From Siniperca chuatsi (taxonomy: Eukaryota; Chordata; Actinopteri; Centrarchiformes; Sinipercidae): a DNA stretch of 64,000 nucleotides. The position numbers and the translations under genes were made by a program. The notes under the pieces were generated by a model, which saw only the letters and a program-made list of their open reading frames with translations, did not search any database and was not told where the DNA came from. The stretch covers positions 552,001-616,000 of the forward strand of contig NC_058058.1 in assembly GCF_020085105.1 (NCBI RefSeq), given 5' to 3'. This document shows, piece after piece, positions 1-11,344 of the stretch (the first letter of the stretch is position 1; each line of letters begins with the position of its first letter).

Positions 1-2
1 TT

Positions 3-424
3 CTAAAACTGTTGGCTTCTTTCTCGAGTTCTTATCTTGTACACATTATTGTCTGCTCGTTGTTTTCGTCGTCTGTGAGATTCAAAGATTTCATGAACGT
101 TTGGTTTAGCCTCGTCATTCAGAGTGTCTGCACGGTCTCTCTGGAGCCTTTGCTCTCCAAGTCTCTTATCGTGAGACGTGATCGATATTATTTTCCCGCT
201 GATGAAAACTTTAAGTGCATCCCAAAGCACAGACGGAGTCATTCGGATCTAAGTACGTTTTTATTTTGTTCTTTAACTTTTCTTTGGTCTGCGGATCTCC
301 AAAGCGTAGATCTTGATTTACTTTTGAGAAACAGCGACATGTGTATGAAGGCCTCTGTTGAAAAGGAAAAAGTAAGTGCATGGGGCGAGGAGGAGCGAGC
401 GTAATCCCGACTAGATGGATCCAT
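3..424 (-). mobile_element. L1/Tx1-type LINE ORF2 fragment
   Basis: Read on the minus strand, the frame 242 to 3 contains TPSVLWDALKVFISGKIISI followed by a basic, Gln-rich stretch. This resembles the segment between endonuclease and reverse transcriptase in fish L1/Tx1-type ORF2 proteins (known pattern: WDALKxxxRGKIIS). The upstream part (424 to 239) lies in another frame, so at least one frameshift separates the pieces. No start, catalytic YADD box or poly(A) tail is visible, so this is an old internal scrap cut by the window edge. The family call is from recognition only. Confidence 0.5.
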
Positions 425-1600
425 TTCTATAACTTATCTTCTTACTGATACCTTTGGAATCTGAATTCCCACCAGACGAATCCCGTGGCTTTTTGTCGTC
501 GTGACCTCACATATTGGTCTGGAGGAACCTTTAACACGTTAAACCTCACCGAGGTTCTGACGCGTCGGTGCGGTCGGGCCACTCCCCTCGGGCGTCCTGA
601 CGAATGTACGAGTCTGAAGCCCATTTGGTTTCGCTCGGTGTGCTCAGTGTCACTGAGATGAGACTCTTGCAGGAAGTGTTTAACGACACGTGACAGTGTT
701 TAACGTGGACACACTCTTAAGTTATGTGCATCGACACAGTACGTAGTACGAGGATGTGTATGCAATTTGCAAACACAAGCACAAACAGCAGCATTTGTAT
801 AATTTAGACTTTTATTTGTAAATAATATAAATTAACAGCATCTGATTCAGTGATCTGTCTACTGCTAATTACTCACTGCGTCCAAACAATACTGTGATCA
901 CTGTACACAAGAACTACTACAAAACGATGTTAAAACTCAGACATACGAGTTGGTTTTGAACACAGAAATAAAAACTTTCAGGAACTTACAAAATGGTATG
1001 AATGAAAACAAACCCGTGTTTAGGGTTTAGTGAGGACACGCTGAAACCTGCGACTCCACATTCATAAGACTGTAGTGTTAACATGTTTAATGTGAATATT
1101 TAAAATAATACATTAAATGAGTTTGAATTAAACACATTTAATGGCCCTTTAAAACTAGAATGTAGAAGTTGAAATCCACATTAAACCTGACCGCTATAGT
1201 TGCAGGGGTCGTGACTAAAAACAGGGTCGAAGGTCAGAAAAGACCAACGATCAGTTTGTAAAAAAAAAAAAAAAAAAAAAAAGTGACTGTGGTTAAACCG
1301 AGTACCATTAATTGTTCACTGTTAAGTCGTCCAGAGTCCAAATAAACTCTTAGTTCGTGTGTTTTTATTGCAAGATTTAAAAAAAGGAGTTTGCCCTTTG
1401 ATAACTGTAAATACCAGTAAAGGTTTGTACGACGTAAACGTGTCTGACGTGTCCTTCAAAAAAAAACTGCAGGTGACAAACTCTTTAAAAAGCCATTTTC
1501 TTCCATTTTGCCTCTTTCACAAAACCTCAGAATGATGAGCTTTATCCACTACGTGCTCTTATTATAATATATATTATTAGACTTTATAATACAAAAGAAA
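425..1600. other. AT-rich intergenic stretch, A23 tract
   Basis: I see no gene in this stretch. It is AT-rich and contains a run of 23 A at 1260-1282, which could be the tail of an old retroposed sequence, but I could not match anything upstream of it. Short open frames here have no recognisable content. Confidence 0.5.
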
Positions 1601-1700
1601 AAAACTGCATACGCCACGTTTCTGCTGAGTTTAAAACGAGGCCGGAGACGTCACAAACAGTCAGTAAACAGCGAGAGAAGAAGAAGTGAAGCGGACAGAC

Positions 1701-1757
1701 CTGCTCCGTGCAGCCGAAGCTGAGGCTGGAAAACAGCGGCCAGCAGCTCCCGCTGTC
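1701..1757 (-). pseudogene. Detached tail of a zinc-finger first exon
   Basis: On the minus strand these 57 bases match the last third of the MCKVQML-type first exon (encoding the [20 protein letters not shown] region), ending at the same GT donor (AGCAG|GTCTGTCCGC). The following intron sequence, down to about 1600, resembles the intron of gene A around 2500-2760 (same GTTTAAAACGAGG and GACGTCAC blocks). It abuts the broken end of gene A's finger exon, so it is the remainder of a second gene copy joined to gene A by deletion or unequal exchange. Confidence 0.75.
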
Positions 1758-2960
1758 AGACGGAGCAGCTGAACGGTTTCTCTCCTGTGTGAATCCTCAT
1801 GTGTCTCTTCAGATTTGTCTTGCGGCCAAATCTTCTGCCACACTCAGAGCAGCTGAGCGATTTCCCGCCTTTATTACAACTCTTTTCACTTGCTGGTACG
1901 TTATTATTGTTCAAAGAGTTTAAACCTGACGGAGGGTATCTCGTCTCCTTCCAACCGTCATCACCGTTTTCAGTCTCAGGTTGTAAATGTGTATCTGGAT
2001 CCGAGTTCCTGGCTGGTCCTGGTCCTCCACAGTCCTCTCCATCAGCTCCTGTTTCCATCTGTTCAGTTTGGCTTTGATGAAGCTGTGAGGACTGAGGTTT
2101 CTCTTCATCTTCTTCACTCTTCACAGGGACAGGAGCGAATGGGAACTTGGTGATATCGGCCTCCTCCAGCCCTTGAAGCTGCTCTCCCTCCTGACTGGTC
2201 CAGAGCTCCTCCTGCTCCTCTTTAATGTGTGGGGGCTCTGGGTCCTGGTCCAGACTGGGGCTCCACTCCTGCTGCTCAGGGGGAACCTCTTCTTTCCTCA
2301 GCGACAGCTGCTGGACGTCTGCAGGACACACTGAAAGACAGAAACACATTGAGAAAAACTGATTTCATGCTAACTGGGGGTGGAACCGTATTGGGACCAG
2401 TTTCCTTTAACTCACTTTAATAGATTCATTAATTTAACCTGAAGCACTCAACACAAATGAAACCGGGTTACTTTTATTTTGAAATCCGGATGTAGTATAC
2501 ACCATGTTTCCGCTGAGGTTAAAACGAGGCTGAAGACGTCACAATGACGTCAGTAAACAGCGTGAGAGTCTGTTTACGGTAACAGCTGTTTGTTGAATGC
2601 GAGAAAAGAAGCGAAATAAAGTCACAAACGGAAACATTTAACCGTTTCAGCGCCGTTAAGTTACCGTAAAGCTGAGAATACGGCCGCCCTCCCGCTGCGC
2701 TGGCGGCGGGTGTGACGTCAGTATAAACAGCGCGAGAGCAGCGAGAGAAGAAGTGAAGCGGACAGACCTGCTCTGTGCAGCCGGAAGCTGAGGCTGGAAA
2801 ACAGCGGCCAGCAGCTCCGCTGTCGCTCGTTCTCCTCTTTTGAACGACGAAGCTCCTCCTCGTACTCTGCTATCGTCCTTTCAAACAGCCCAAATATCTC
2901 CTCAGCAGCCGCAGTTAGTCGCTGCTTCACCAGCGCTCTCAGCATCTGGACTTTACACAT
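1756..2960 (-). pseudogene. ZNF gene A: truncated C2H2 zinc-finger gene (one finger)
   Basis: Two-exon model on the minus strand: exon 1 2960-2768 (ATG at 2960, [10 protein letters not shown]..., phase 1, donor AGCAG|GT) and exon 2 2318-1756 (acceptor TGTCCTGCAG|ACGTC). The join is in frame and gives about 251 aa: a coiled-coil-like first exon, the acidic [17 protein letters not shown] ... KEEQEELW ... [17 protein letters not shown] region, then one complete finger ([17 protein letters not shown]...H). The second finger stops at its first Cys pair because the exon is broken at about 1757 and joined to the detached first-exon tail, giving an immediate TGA. Exon 1 carries two 1-base indels (about 2782 and 2818) that cancel each other. 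Genes of this type are presumed nuclear DNA-binding regulators, but one finger is unlikely to bind specifically. A degenerate gene is the likeliest reading. Confidence 0.8.
2545..2720. promoter_or_regulatory. Two palindromic CRE-like TGACGTCA sites
   Basis: TGACGTCA occurs at 2545-2552 and 2713-2720, in the short intron of gene A, each followed by CAGTAAACAGCG or a close variant. The octamer is the full CRE/ATF consensus. A decayed version (GACGTCAC) precedes the detached exon tail at about 1649, so the block was duplicated with the exon. Function is inferred from the motif alone. Confidence 0.35.
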
Positions 2961-3049
2961 TTTCACACAATGACGCCAACTTTTCCTCCACAAACTCCGT
3001 CAGAAACGCTGTTTGCTCTCCGTCAAATAGCCGCTCTGACCGGCGCTGC

Positions 3050-4165
3050 TGCCGTTGACCTCAACACCTTCCCGGCTGAGGAGGTACCACTTGCAATGTT
3101 CAGGGCAGATGTGTGCAGATCCTTCAAAAGGACTAATCCACGCAAGGCACCTGGACCTGATGGCGTCCCTGGCTGCGCTCTCAACTGGCAGATGTCTTCA
3201 GACATTTTCAACCTCTGACTGCTCCAGTCTGTAGTCCCCACGTTTCAAGGAGACCACCATTGTCCCTGTCCCCAGAAAGACTAAAACCCTCTGCCTGAAG
3301 GACTACCGCCCAGTAGCCGTCTCACCTCCGCCATCGTGAAGTGCTTCGAGCGGATAGTCAAAACCTTCATCACCTCCTCCCTGACTCACTGGACCCACTT
3401 TGGGTGTTGCATACAGACCAAACCGCCCTCTGTGATTGGATCCTGAACTTCCTGACAGGCAGAACCACATCCTCCACCCAGTTTCTCAACACCGGCGCCC
3501 CTCAGGGCTGCGTGCTCAGCCCTCTCCTGTGCCCCCTGTTCACGCTCGACTGTGTGGCCGCCCACAGCTCCAACACCATCATTAAGTTTGCTGACAACAC
3601 GACATCAGCTTGATCACCGGCGACGATGAGACGGCCTACAGAAGTCCGGGTCCTGATGTCTTGGTGCCAGGACAACAACCTCCATTTCAACGTCAGCAGA
3701 ACAAAGGAGCTGATTGCGGACTACAGGAAGCGACAGGGAGGAGGACACGCCCCCATCTCCATCAACAGGACCACAGTGGAGAGAGTCCGCAGCTTCAGGT
3801 TCCTCGGGGTTCACATCGTTGAGGACCTGACCTGGACTCACCACACCAACACCATCACAAAGACTCTTCTTCCTCCGCGTGCCGAGGGGGCGCAACGTGG
3901 ACTCCAGGATGCTCTGCAGAGTATCCGACTGGCTGGATCAGCGCCTGGTGTGGCATTATTACTGTACACCAGCCTACCTCACTATATATATAATATTTTC
4001 ATATTTAACTTCTGCACTATTTTATGTCTTAGATTCTCTTTTACTTGCGTGACTTTCTTTTTATACATATTGTTGGCGGGAGCCTGAGAATTAAGAATTT
4101 CCTTTCCAATGACTGCTTCACTGTAATTGTTGTTTATTAAATATTCAATATGGAATCAAATGCTG
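3050..4165 (+). mobile_element. CR1/L2-superfamily (Rex1-like) LINE, rearranged reverse transcriptase
   Basis: Plus-strand frames encode, in order, RTNPRKAPGPDGVPG (RT motif), CDWILNFLTGR, NTGAPQGCVLSPLL, SNTIIKFADNTTSA (the FADD box is FADN here), WCQDNNLHFNVSRTKEL and SFRFLGVHIVEDLTWTHH. These are the usual RT blocks of fish CR1/L2-superfamily LINEs. Frames change at least three times, the thumb is internally deleted and stops occur (for example after the FADN box at about 3613). The 3' part runs into an AT-rich tail near 4165. The insertion begins right after GGCGCTGCTGCCG, in the 5' UTR of gene A exon 1, so it separates that exon from its promoter block. Confidence 0.75.
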
Positions 4166-4184
4166 AGTAATGCGAAAGTGTCGC

Positions 4185-4310
4185 TCATAGTTGTGACTCC
4201 ACGCAGAATTGCAGCTTCTCTGCAGCTCTGCGGAGATTTTTTAATCCTCTTTTAGCTCCTAGTTTGGTTTTTCAGCACATTTTCTGTCTGGTTCAGTCTC
4301 AGCAGTTTTC
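4185..4310 (+). repeat. Dispersed repeat shared with 9347-9450
   Basis: The block CTCATAGTTGTGACTCCAC followed by a run containing CTTCTCTGCAGCTCTGCGG and TCTGGTTCAGTCT recurs at 9347-9450 with scattered differences. Both copies lie 5' of, or beside, a zinc-finger first-exon block, so they may be part of a duplicated segment rather than a transposon. Nothing further was recognised between here and the 3' end of gene B. Confidence 0.6.
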
Positions 4311-4319
4311 ATCAAACAA

Positions 4320-5149
4320 GCTGCAAGAACTCACTGTACAGGAGCTGCTCGAAATGTGGATCGTGTTCGTGGCGTGCGTTGAAAGGCCAGGCTGCAGGCC
4401 GTTACACTGAAGGCAGCGATCATACGTTTACAACAGGCTCCCTTACCCTTTAAAATTGGTGCAGATGTTGGTCCAGCAGTCCAGGGTTTGCAATGAAAAC
4501 GTCACTCAGGCTCCAAATGGAAGAAAATAATCTTTATTTAAGGTTCAGATGGTAAAAACACACGATTGTGATGGTTATGACGAGCACTTCACGCAGCATG
4601 GAGGGAAGCACACACACACAAGTGGTATCTGCACCTTTCTGCATCCTAACAGCAGGGATTTTACACGCGTTTGTCTGAGGCGAACAAAAGGCGAAATATA
4701 AGTGAGTTGTGTTCTTGGCTTTTTACACCTTAGTCTTACTTAAGTTGCTATTGTGATGACAAAAGACGAAAAGGGGAGTGGCTGAGATTCTGGCACGAGT
4801 TGAGTTTTCAGGTAAGTTAACATGTGACTCCCCACTCGGCTGGGCACACGACAGCTCACTACACAGGGGTCTATTAACCAATGTAAATAGTTTGTCTTAA
4901 CACAGACATTTCTGCCATACAGAAAGGCAGGCACTTAATCAGGACACACACAGACGACATCAAGATAAAATAAAACAAACTATTTTTCTTCTATACTAGC
5001 TTTCACTTTGTACTAGACCACCCGGCAACCTGCAAAATATGTCTGACAGTCGAACTATATCACCAAACAGGTCGCTGATAGTGGACGATGAGTGTGCCAT
5101 TATTGTTAATAAGGAAGTACTTAGGACAGGCTTGACAAGTGTCCGCTAA
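4320..5149. other. Intergenic, no gene seen
   Basis: This stretch between the repeat and the 3' end of gene B has only a short CA run near 4610 and no convincing open frame or element. It probably includes the 3' UTR of gene B (minus strand), but no polyadenylation signal was assigned. Confidence 0.4.
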
Positions 5150-8100
5150 TTAAATACACTTTGGGGTTTTGCCAGTACCATTTGTCACCTGTAATTTCTC
5201 TTCTGTATGAGTTCTCATGTGTTTCGTCATGCAGTACCTGTAGCGGAACTTTCTACCACACTCGGTGCAGCTAAATGTCTTGGCGGTTTGGTTTTGGTGG
5301 AACTGTATGGGGTCACAAACAGACTGGTGATTTTTGAGCTGATAAAGCCAAGTGAATCTTTCATCACAAGCGCTGCACCTGAATCGTTTCTCCTTTGTGT
5401 GGATCGCCGTGTGGTGACCCAACCATCTTTTGTCTGCAAATCTTTTATCGCAAACTGAGCAACTGAATGGTTTCTCTCCCGTGTGAATCCTCATGTGTAG
5501 CTGCAAATACGACTTCTGGTTGAATCTGCTACCACAAACTGAGCAACTGAACGGTTTCTCTCCCGTGTGAATTCTCATGTGTCTCTTCAGACTGCCTCTC
5601 ACATGAAATATTTTACCACACTCAGAGCAGATATCTGGTTTCGGGCCAGTATAACATCCTTCATCACTTACAGTGACGTTATTTTTCAGAGAGATAAAAC
5701 CTGGATGAGGTTCCCTGGTCTTTTTCCAACCATCGTCACTGACTTCCGCATCAGGTTCAGAAGATGCTAAAGTCATGTTCTTGAGTGGCTCTGATCCTTT
5801 GTCAGTGTTACCATTACTGTCGGTTACTTTTGTGTCAGTACCAGCACAGTGGACTGGTTTCTTCCGTGCGTGGATTTTCTTGTGTTTCAGAAATTGTTTT
5901 CTAAACCTAAAACGCTGCCCACAAACTGAACAGCTTAACGGCTTTTCTCCTGTGTGAGTTGTCATGTGACTAATTAATTGCGCCCTTTCCAAAAATCGTT
6001 TTCTGCAAACGGAGCAGCTAAATGGTTTCTCTCCCGTGTGACGTTTCTTGTGCACATTCAGACTGGACTTGGAGCAAAATGTTTTCCCACACTCAGAGCA
6101 GGTATTTGATTTGACAGCGATGTCATTATGTTTCACAGAGTTTAAACCTGACTGGCTTTTGCTGCGCTCGGTCCAGTCATCGCCACCGTCTTCAGTCTCA
6201 GGTTTAGAAGAGTCATCAGTGTCAGGTTGTAAATGTGTATCTGGATCTGAGTTCCTGGCTGGTCCTGGTCCTCCACAGTCCTCTCCATCAGCTCCTGTTT
6301 CCATCTGTCCAGCTGAGCTGCTGGCTGGAGGCTCTGCCTCTCTGTTCTCCTCAGTTTGGTTTTGATGAAGCTGTGAGGCCCGACGACCGACACACTTGTG
6401 TCTTTTGAATTGATGAAGCCAAGTGAATCCTTTGTCACAAACGCTGCAGCTGAACTGTTTCTCCCCCGTGTGGACCGCCATGTGTCCTACCAAATGTCCC
6501 TTTTGTGAAAATCCATTGCCACAAACTGAGCAACTAAAAGGCTTCTCTCCTGTGTGAGTCCTCATGTGTATTTTCACATGTACACTTTGAGTGAAAGTTT
6601 TACCACAAACTGAGCAACTGTAAGGTTTCTCTCCTGTATGAGTCCTCATGTGTTTCATCAGTTTTCCCTTGTAACAAAATCTTTTCCCACAATCGGAGCA
6701 GCTAAATGATTTTTTGCCGGTATTGTATCTCTCATCACTTACAGGGATTTCATTATTTTTCTGAGAGTTTAACTGTGAGGCCTGACGACCGACACACTTG
6801 TGTCTTCTGAGCTGCATATCCCAAGTGAATCTTTTGTCACAAACACTGCAACGGAATCTTTTCTCCCCTGTGTGACGTGCCATGTGTTGTTTCAGATTTC
6901 CCTTTTGACTAAATCTTCTGCCACAGTCAGAGCAGCTGAACGATTTCCCGCCTTTATTACATTTCATTCCACTCGCTGGTACGTTATTATTTTTCAGAGA
7001 GTTTAAACCTGACTGAGGGTCTCTGGTCTCCTCCCAGTCATCACTGTCTTCAGTCTCATCAGTCTCAGGTTGTAAATGTGTATCTGGATCAGAGTTCCTG
7101 GCTGGTCCTGGTCCTCCACAGTCCTCTCCATCAGCTCCTGTTTCCATCTGTTCAGTTTGGCTTTGATGAAGCTGTGAGGACTGAGGTTTCTCTTCATCTT
7201 CTTCACTCTTCACAGGGACAGGAGTGAATGGGAACTTGGTGATATCGGCCTCCTCCAGCCCTCGAAGCTGCTCTCCCTGCTGACTGGTCCAGAGCTCCTC
7301 CTGCTCCTCTTTAATGTGTGGGGGCTCTGGGTCCTGGTCCAGACTGGGGCTCCAGTCCTGCTGCTCAGGGGGAACCTCTTCTTTCCTCAGCGACAGCTGC
7401 TGGACGTCTGCAGGACACAGAGACGTGACAGAGAAATGCTACTGTTCACCTGTACGTACAGTATTTAGCCATCCTTCCCTCTAACGCTCCCTGTTCACTG
7501 CTGAATCCCAACAGACACAAATACATAAATACAATACACCAGCGGTAACGAGGTCATCAGCACACACGACAAAACAACAACCGGATGGCGTTTCTATCGT
7601 AGCTGCTGATTTTAACCAAACAGACCTCAGAACAGATTGTTTTTGTAGCGTTTATATGCAATTAGATCTTTTATGTCAACATCAAACTGTGATTATTTTC
7701 CATCAACCTGCACGTTCTCATCTTTGGGAAAACTCTTGGTCATGCCGGCAGCGGTGGAAAATAACTAAGTACATTTACTCAAATACTGTACTTATGCTAC
7801 CTTATACTAAAGTGTTTTTTACTCCATTTGCTGCACAAAACATGCGAACAACTTATGAAATATGATGCATTGTAATACATTAAAGGCCCCCGCACATCCA
7901 CACAGGTGTCTTCAGTTATCGTGTCTGATTACACCTGCTCAGGTTGGAGTTGTGTGGGGGAATGCTGACGGGCACCGGAGCCGGGCAGCCTCCCAGTGAA
8001 CACGGCCGGACCGGGACAGACGGAGGCCAGTGTGACGACAGGGAACACCGAGGTGGTTTACGGGCATCAGAGAGGCAGCGACAGCGTGGAGAGACAGAAT

Positions 8101-8955
8101 ATTTTTCACATCGAACTCTGTGAATTACGGATTTATTTCCACCGAACCAGAGCTGGTGCTAGTTGGAACAGTGGAAAGACGAACCAAGACGGTTTTGGTG
8201 AGTTTTCTTTGGTTTCTCTCGAGTTTGAATGAAGTGTGTTTTACGACGAGTTTACGCTGGTCTTAGTTTGATCAAAGAGAGAAACTTGAATTCAGAAGGT
8301 GTGAATATAAATATATATACTGTGATGGATTAATCGGCTTTCCATAGGTTTGCTCACTTTTCACATTCAGTCTGTCCCGGCACAGGGACCGGCAGAGGAG
8401 GTAGCACCCTGGAGCCCTGCTGGGCGTACCAGACAGGTACAGGGTTTCCTCCAGTAACAAACCCTGGGTGACACAGGTAACTGCGAATACTTACCTAAAA
8501 ACTGAAGCGACCACAGAGGTGATATTGCACCGCCACACTTCAACGGTGATGACAAGAACAGTCGGTATCTTTATTAGAGTTAATAAGCGATGAATCACCC
8601 TCACGCATAAATCATACGTCAACAGCCTGATTTAACGCAGATCCATGATGATGCAGATACAGAAAAACAAAAATGCATGAGAAAACATTTAATATTTTAG
8701 AGAAGCTCATGTCTGCAGGCAAAAGGCGACGAATAACGAGCTACTCGGCTTTCCATACAGACCTGCTCTGTGCAGCCGAAGCTGAGGCTGGAAAACAGCG
8801 GCCAGCAGCTCCCGCTGTCGCTCGTTCTCCTCTTTTGAACGACGAAGCTCCTCCTCGTACTCTGCTATCGTCCTTTCAAACAGCCCAAATATCTCCTCAG
8901 CAGCCGCAGTTAGTCGCTGCTTCACCAGCGCTCTCAGCATCTGGACTTTACACAT
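5150..8955 (-). CDS. ZNF gene B: 14-finger C2H2 zinc-finger protein
   Basis: Model: exon 1 8955-8763 ([13 protein letters not shown]..., ends LRLHRA in phase 1, donor AGCAG|GTCTGT) and exon 2 7407-5150 (acceptor TGTCCTGCAG|ACGTC), about 816 aa. Exon 2 encodes the [12 protein letters not shown] start, the acidic KEEQEELW and [17 protein letters not shown] modules, then 14 finger units. Fingers fall into arrays separated by acidic linkers; a second ETGADGED module follows finger 6. Units 2, 6 and 13 end in Cys instead of His (for example FTWLHQFKRHKC). The final unit is CTECGRKFRYRYCMTKHMRTH, followed by a short tail. This family is presumed nuclear and DNA-binding. No stop or frameshift interrupts it, so it may be functional. 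Exon 1 and promoter match gene E in inverted orientation. The large intron includes a common fish repeat. Confidence 0.88.
7745..7885 (+). repeat. Common teleost dispersed repeat fragment
   Basis: GGTGGAAAATAACTAAGTAC followed by ATTTACTCAAATACTGTACT is recognisable as an abundant, probably DNA-transposon-derived repeat of teleost genomes. It lies in the intron of gene B. Only one end is clear and no target duplication was found. Confidence 0.5.
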
Positions 8956-9300
8956 TTTCACACAATGACGCCAACTTTTCCTCCACAAACTCCGTCAGAA
9001 ACGCTGTTTGCTCTCCGTCAAACAGCCGCTCTGACCGGCGCTGCTGCAGCTAGCATGCTAAGCTAACTCCCGTCCCCGGCGCTCTGGCGGCAGCTAGCAT
9101 GCTAAGCTAACTCCCGTAGCTCTGTAGGCTACCGGGAGATGAGTCAGAGGTGAAACCTTCAGCACAGAGTCCGTTCAGACGGGTTTATCCGGACACACAG
9201 AGGCTCTTCCTCAACACAACAACGGGACTCGAGCGACTAGACGCCATCTTGTTCCAAGTTCGCCAGATTAAGGACAGTCATTTCCGGTGCGTGTACTTTT
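8956..9300 (-). promoter_or_regulatory. Promoter and 5' UTR block of gene B, duplicated at gene E
   Basis: From the ATG at 8955 outward to about 9210, the sequence is nearly identical, in reverse complement, to 27660-27912 upstream of gene E. It holds two copies of GCAGCTAGCATGCTAAGCTA (9047 and 9092 regions), a GC-rich stretch, and farther out GCCATCTTGTT (about 9243, YY1-like on the minus strand) and ATTTCCGG (ETS-like). No TATA box is placed near the ATG. This looks like a TATA-less promoter carried along with exon 1. The motif roles are inference. Confidence 0.55.
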
Positions 9301-9424
9301 TCTGGATTTAAAAATAAAAGCCCGAAGTTATCTGAAGCGCTCATAGTTGTGACTCCACAGAGAATTGTCACCTTCTCTGCAGCTCTGCGGGGATTTTAGC
9401 CTCTTTTGGCTCCTAGTTTTGATT

Positions 9425-9785
9425 TTGCTGTCTGGTTCAGTCTGTTCCCTGTTTATTGATATTGATATTTATTCATACCTCTATTACTGCTGTGCAATAT
9501 CCTCCGTCTCATTATAAATAAGCTGCACTTGACTCGGCAGTTCATGCACTATTACTTTATACTGTATTATTATCATCAACCGGTAAACCCACTTTGTACT
9601 TTACACTGATTTTACTTTATTTTATTTTATACTTATATCCACTTGGTCCTTAATTTATTTTCTGACCTGTATTATATTTTTGCTCAGTGCTTCTCTTCCT
9701 GTGTGCACTGACGTGACAGCGAGCTGCTGTAACGAAAGAGTTTCCCCTCGGGGATCAATAAAGTATTTCTGATTCTGATAAAGCC
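9425..9785 (+). mobile_element. Rex1/L2-like LINE 3' end
   Basis: A plus-oriented LINE tail ending GAGTTTCCCCTCGGGGATCA then ATAAAGTATTTCTGATTCTG. The same tail occurs in reverse orientation at 26110, 48107 and 56503. It includes the GTGCACTGACGTGACAGCGA block seen in those copies. It is 5' truncated with no coding part left. Confidence 0.75.
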
Positions 9786-9960
9786 GCTGAACTCTTCCTG
9801 CTCGGCAGCAGACAGCAGACAGACGCAGTCAGAGAGCAGCTGCTGAACATAGCGGAGCATCTAGCTGCTAAAGAGCCAGATGTTTCCCTCAGCAGCTGCT
9901 GGAGACCAAACACAGAGCTGACAGAGAGAAGACCGGACTGACGTCCATCAGGAGACACAG

Positions 9961-10085
9961 ACACGCCTCCTGATGAAGCGTCATGTGACTCTGACACGCC
10001 TCCTGACGAAGCGTCATGTGACTCTGACACGCCTCCTGACGAAGCGTCATGTGACTCTGACACGCCTCCTGATGAAGCGTCACGT
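9961..10085 (+). repeat. 33-bp minisatellite, about 3.8 copies
   Basis: The unit begins ACACGCCTCCTGATGAAGCG and ends ATGTGACTCTG; four successive copies differ by single changes (GATGAAG versus GACGAAG). The unit length is divisible by three, so open frames run through it on both strands, giving SESHDASSGGV repeats on the minus strand. There is no other sign that it is coding. Confidence 0.85.
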
Positions 10086-10459
10086 GAGTCTTTTGTCTGT
10101 CTTATGTCGAAGTCTGTCGAGGATTATTTTGCATTTGTTGTTTGTTAGAAATAGTTCTGAAATTCAATTGTTCCAACACTTTAGTCTGAAATTAATTTAA
10201 AAAAAAAAAATAGGAATTTATTTAAAAATCACAAATACTGAAAACAAACATCACACAAGTGAAAACGTATCTGTTTAATTTGCTTTGAAATGTCTTACTG
10301 TATAAAAACTTTCCACATTCATTTCTATTGTGGAATCAGCACGTTAGTAAAGAAGAGACAACAGGATCATCTCGAGATCATTAACTTTTGTCAGGCTTGA
10401 CCAGGCTGGTCATGTATCATATTTGGAGAAGACAGTTACAAAGACAAGTTTCTTGTGTT

Positions 10460-11225
10460 AAGGACATAGACTGTATAAACGAAGCGGACGAAGTCCCCGT
10501 GACGTCACCCATAAAGTATTTCTGATTCTGATTGGTTTGTGGACCGTTTTCAAGCCTCAAATTTAACATTTTGGCCGTCGCCATCTTGTTTTTTTGTAAA
10601 CAGGGATGTGACCATATTTGGACGAGGGGGTGGAGCTGGGGAGCATAGCAAACGCTAAGCTATCAGCTAGCGCTAGTTAGGTTAGCAAGGTGCATTCGTA
10701 ATTCATGTTAACTGATATCAATTGGGATGCTAATTTTGGCTAGCGAAAAACAGGCTTAAAACAAAATATACTTACTGGAAAAAAAAGAACAGCTGACTCC
10801 TCAGAGCGTCCTACTGTTTATCCAACAGCCTAAAAATCTGACAGGTGTAGGTGTGAGACTTGTTACTTTGTAACTAAACATTACATTGATGATGAAAGTG
10901 AGCTAACGTTAGCTTAACACAAACCATGAACTGTATGCTACCAATTAACTATTAGTACAGTTTAAATGAATGAAAACAAAAAACAAAATCTCAAGTACCG
11001 CACTAATTTGCATCCAGGCTGCTGTTTTCTGTTGAAATCATGGTAACTACGGTTGGTAAGAGCGCTCGCGAGGCGGCGTTCAGAGCGTCTGAAACGCAAA
11101 ACGTTTACTGCCTAGAGAATACAACTGCAAAAAGACGCCTCTCACTGCAAAAAGCGCGCTCTGTCTGATCGCAGCTTAAGGCACTGCGCACTGGCTTCAC
11201 TTTTCAGACCCGGAGCTTCCGCTTG
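10460..11225 (+). mobile_element. Teleost MITE-like repeat with insertions
   Basis: The left part (ACATAGACTGTATAAACGAA, GTGACGTCACCCA, TTGGTTTGTGGAC, GGCCGTCGCCATCTTG) and the right part (GGCTTCACTTTTCAGACCCG) are the two ends of an abundant fish repeat that I recognise, probably a non-autonomous DNA transposon. The interior is AT-rich and unfamiliar. A 20-nt LINE tail sits between GTGACGTCACCCA and TTGGTTTGTGG. No clear target duplication was found. Confidence 0.5.
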
Positions 11226-11344
11226 GTTAAATGGCTGCAGAGGAAGATGCGTACTCATCCAAGGAACCATGAACTCTAGGATTTTGTTTCTACAAAGAGG
11301 GAGTGGTGGTGCTGGTGTCTGAAATGTTTAAACAAACACTTGAA

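Noticed and set aside
1756-2349. Start codon in [14 protein letters not shown] upstream of the finger exons (also 11345-12928 and 20261-24631)
   Set aside because: The ATG lies in the intron before TGTCCTGCAG. A strong acceptor, phase-1 fit and a matching first exon upstream show the exon begins at DVQQL or GVQQL.
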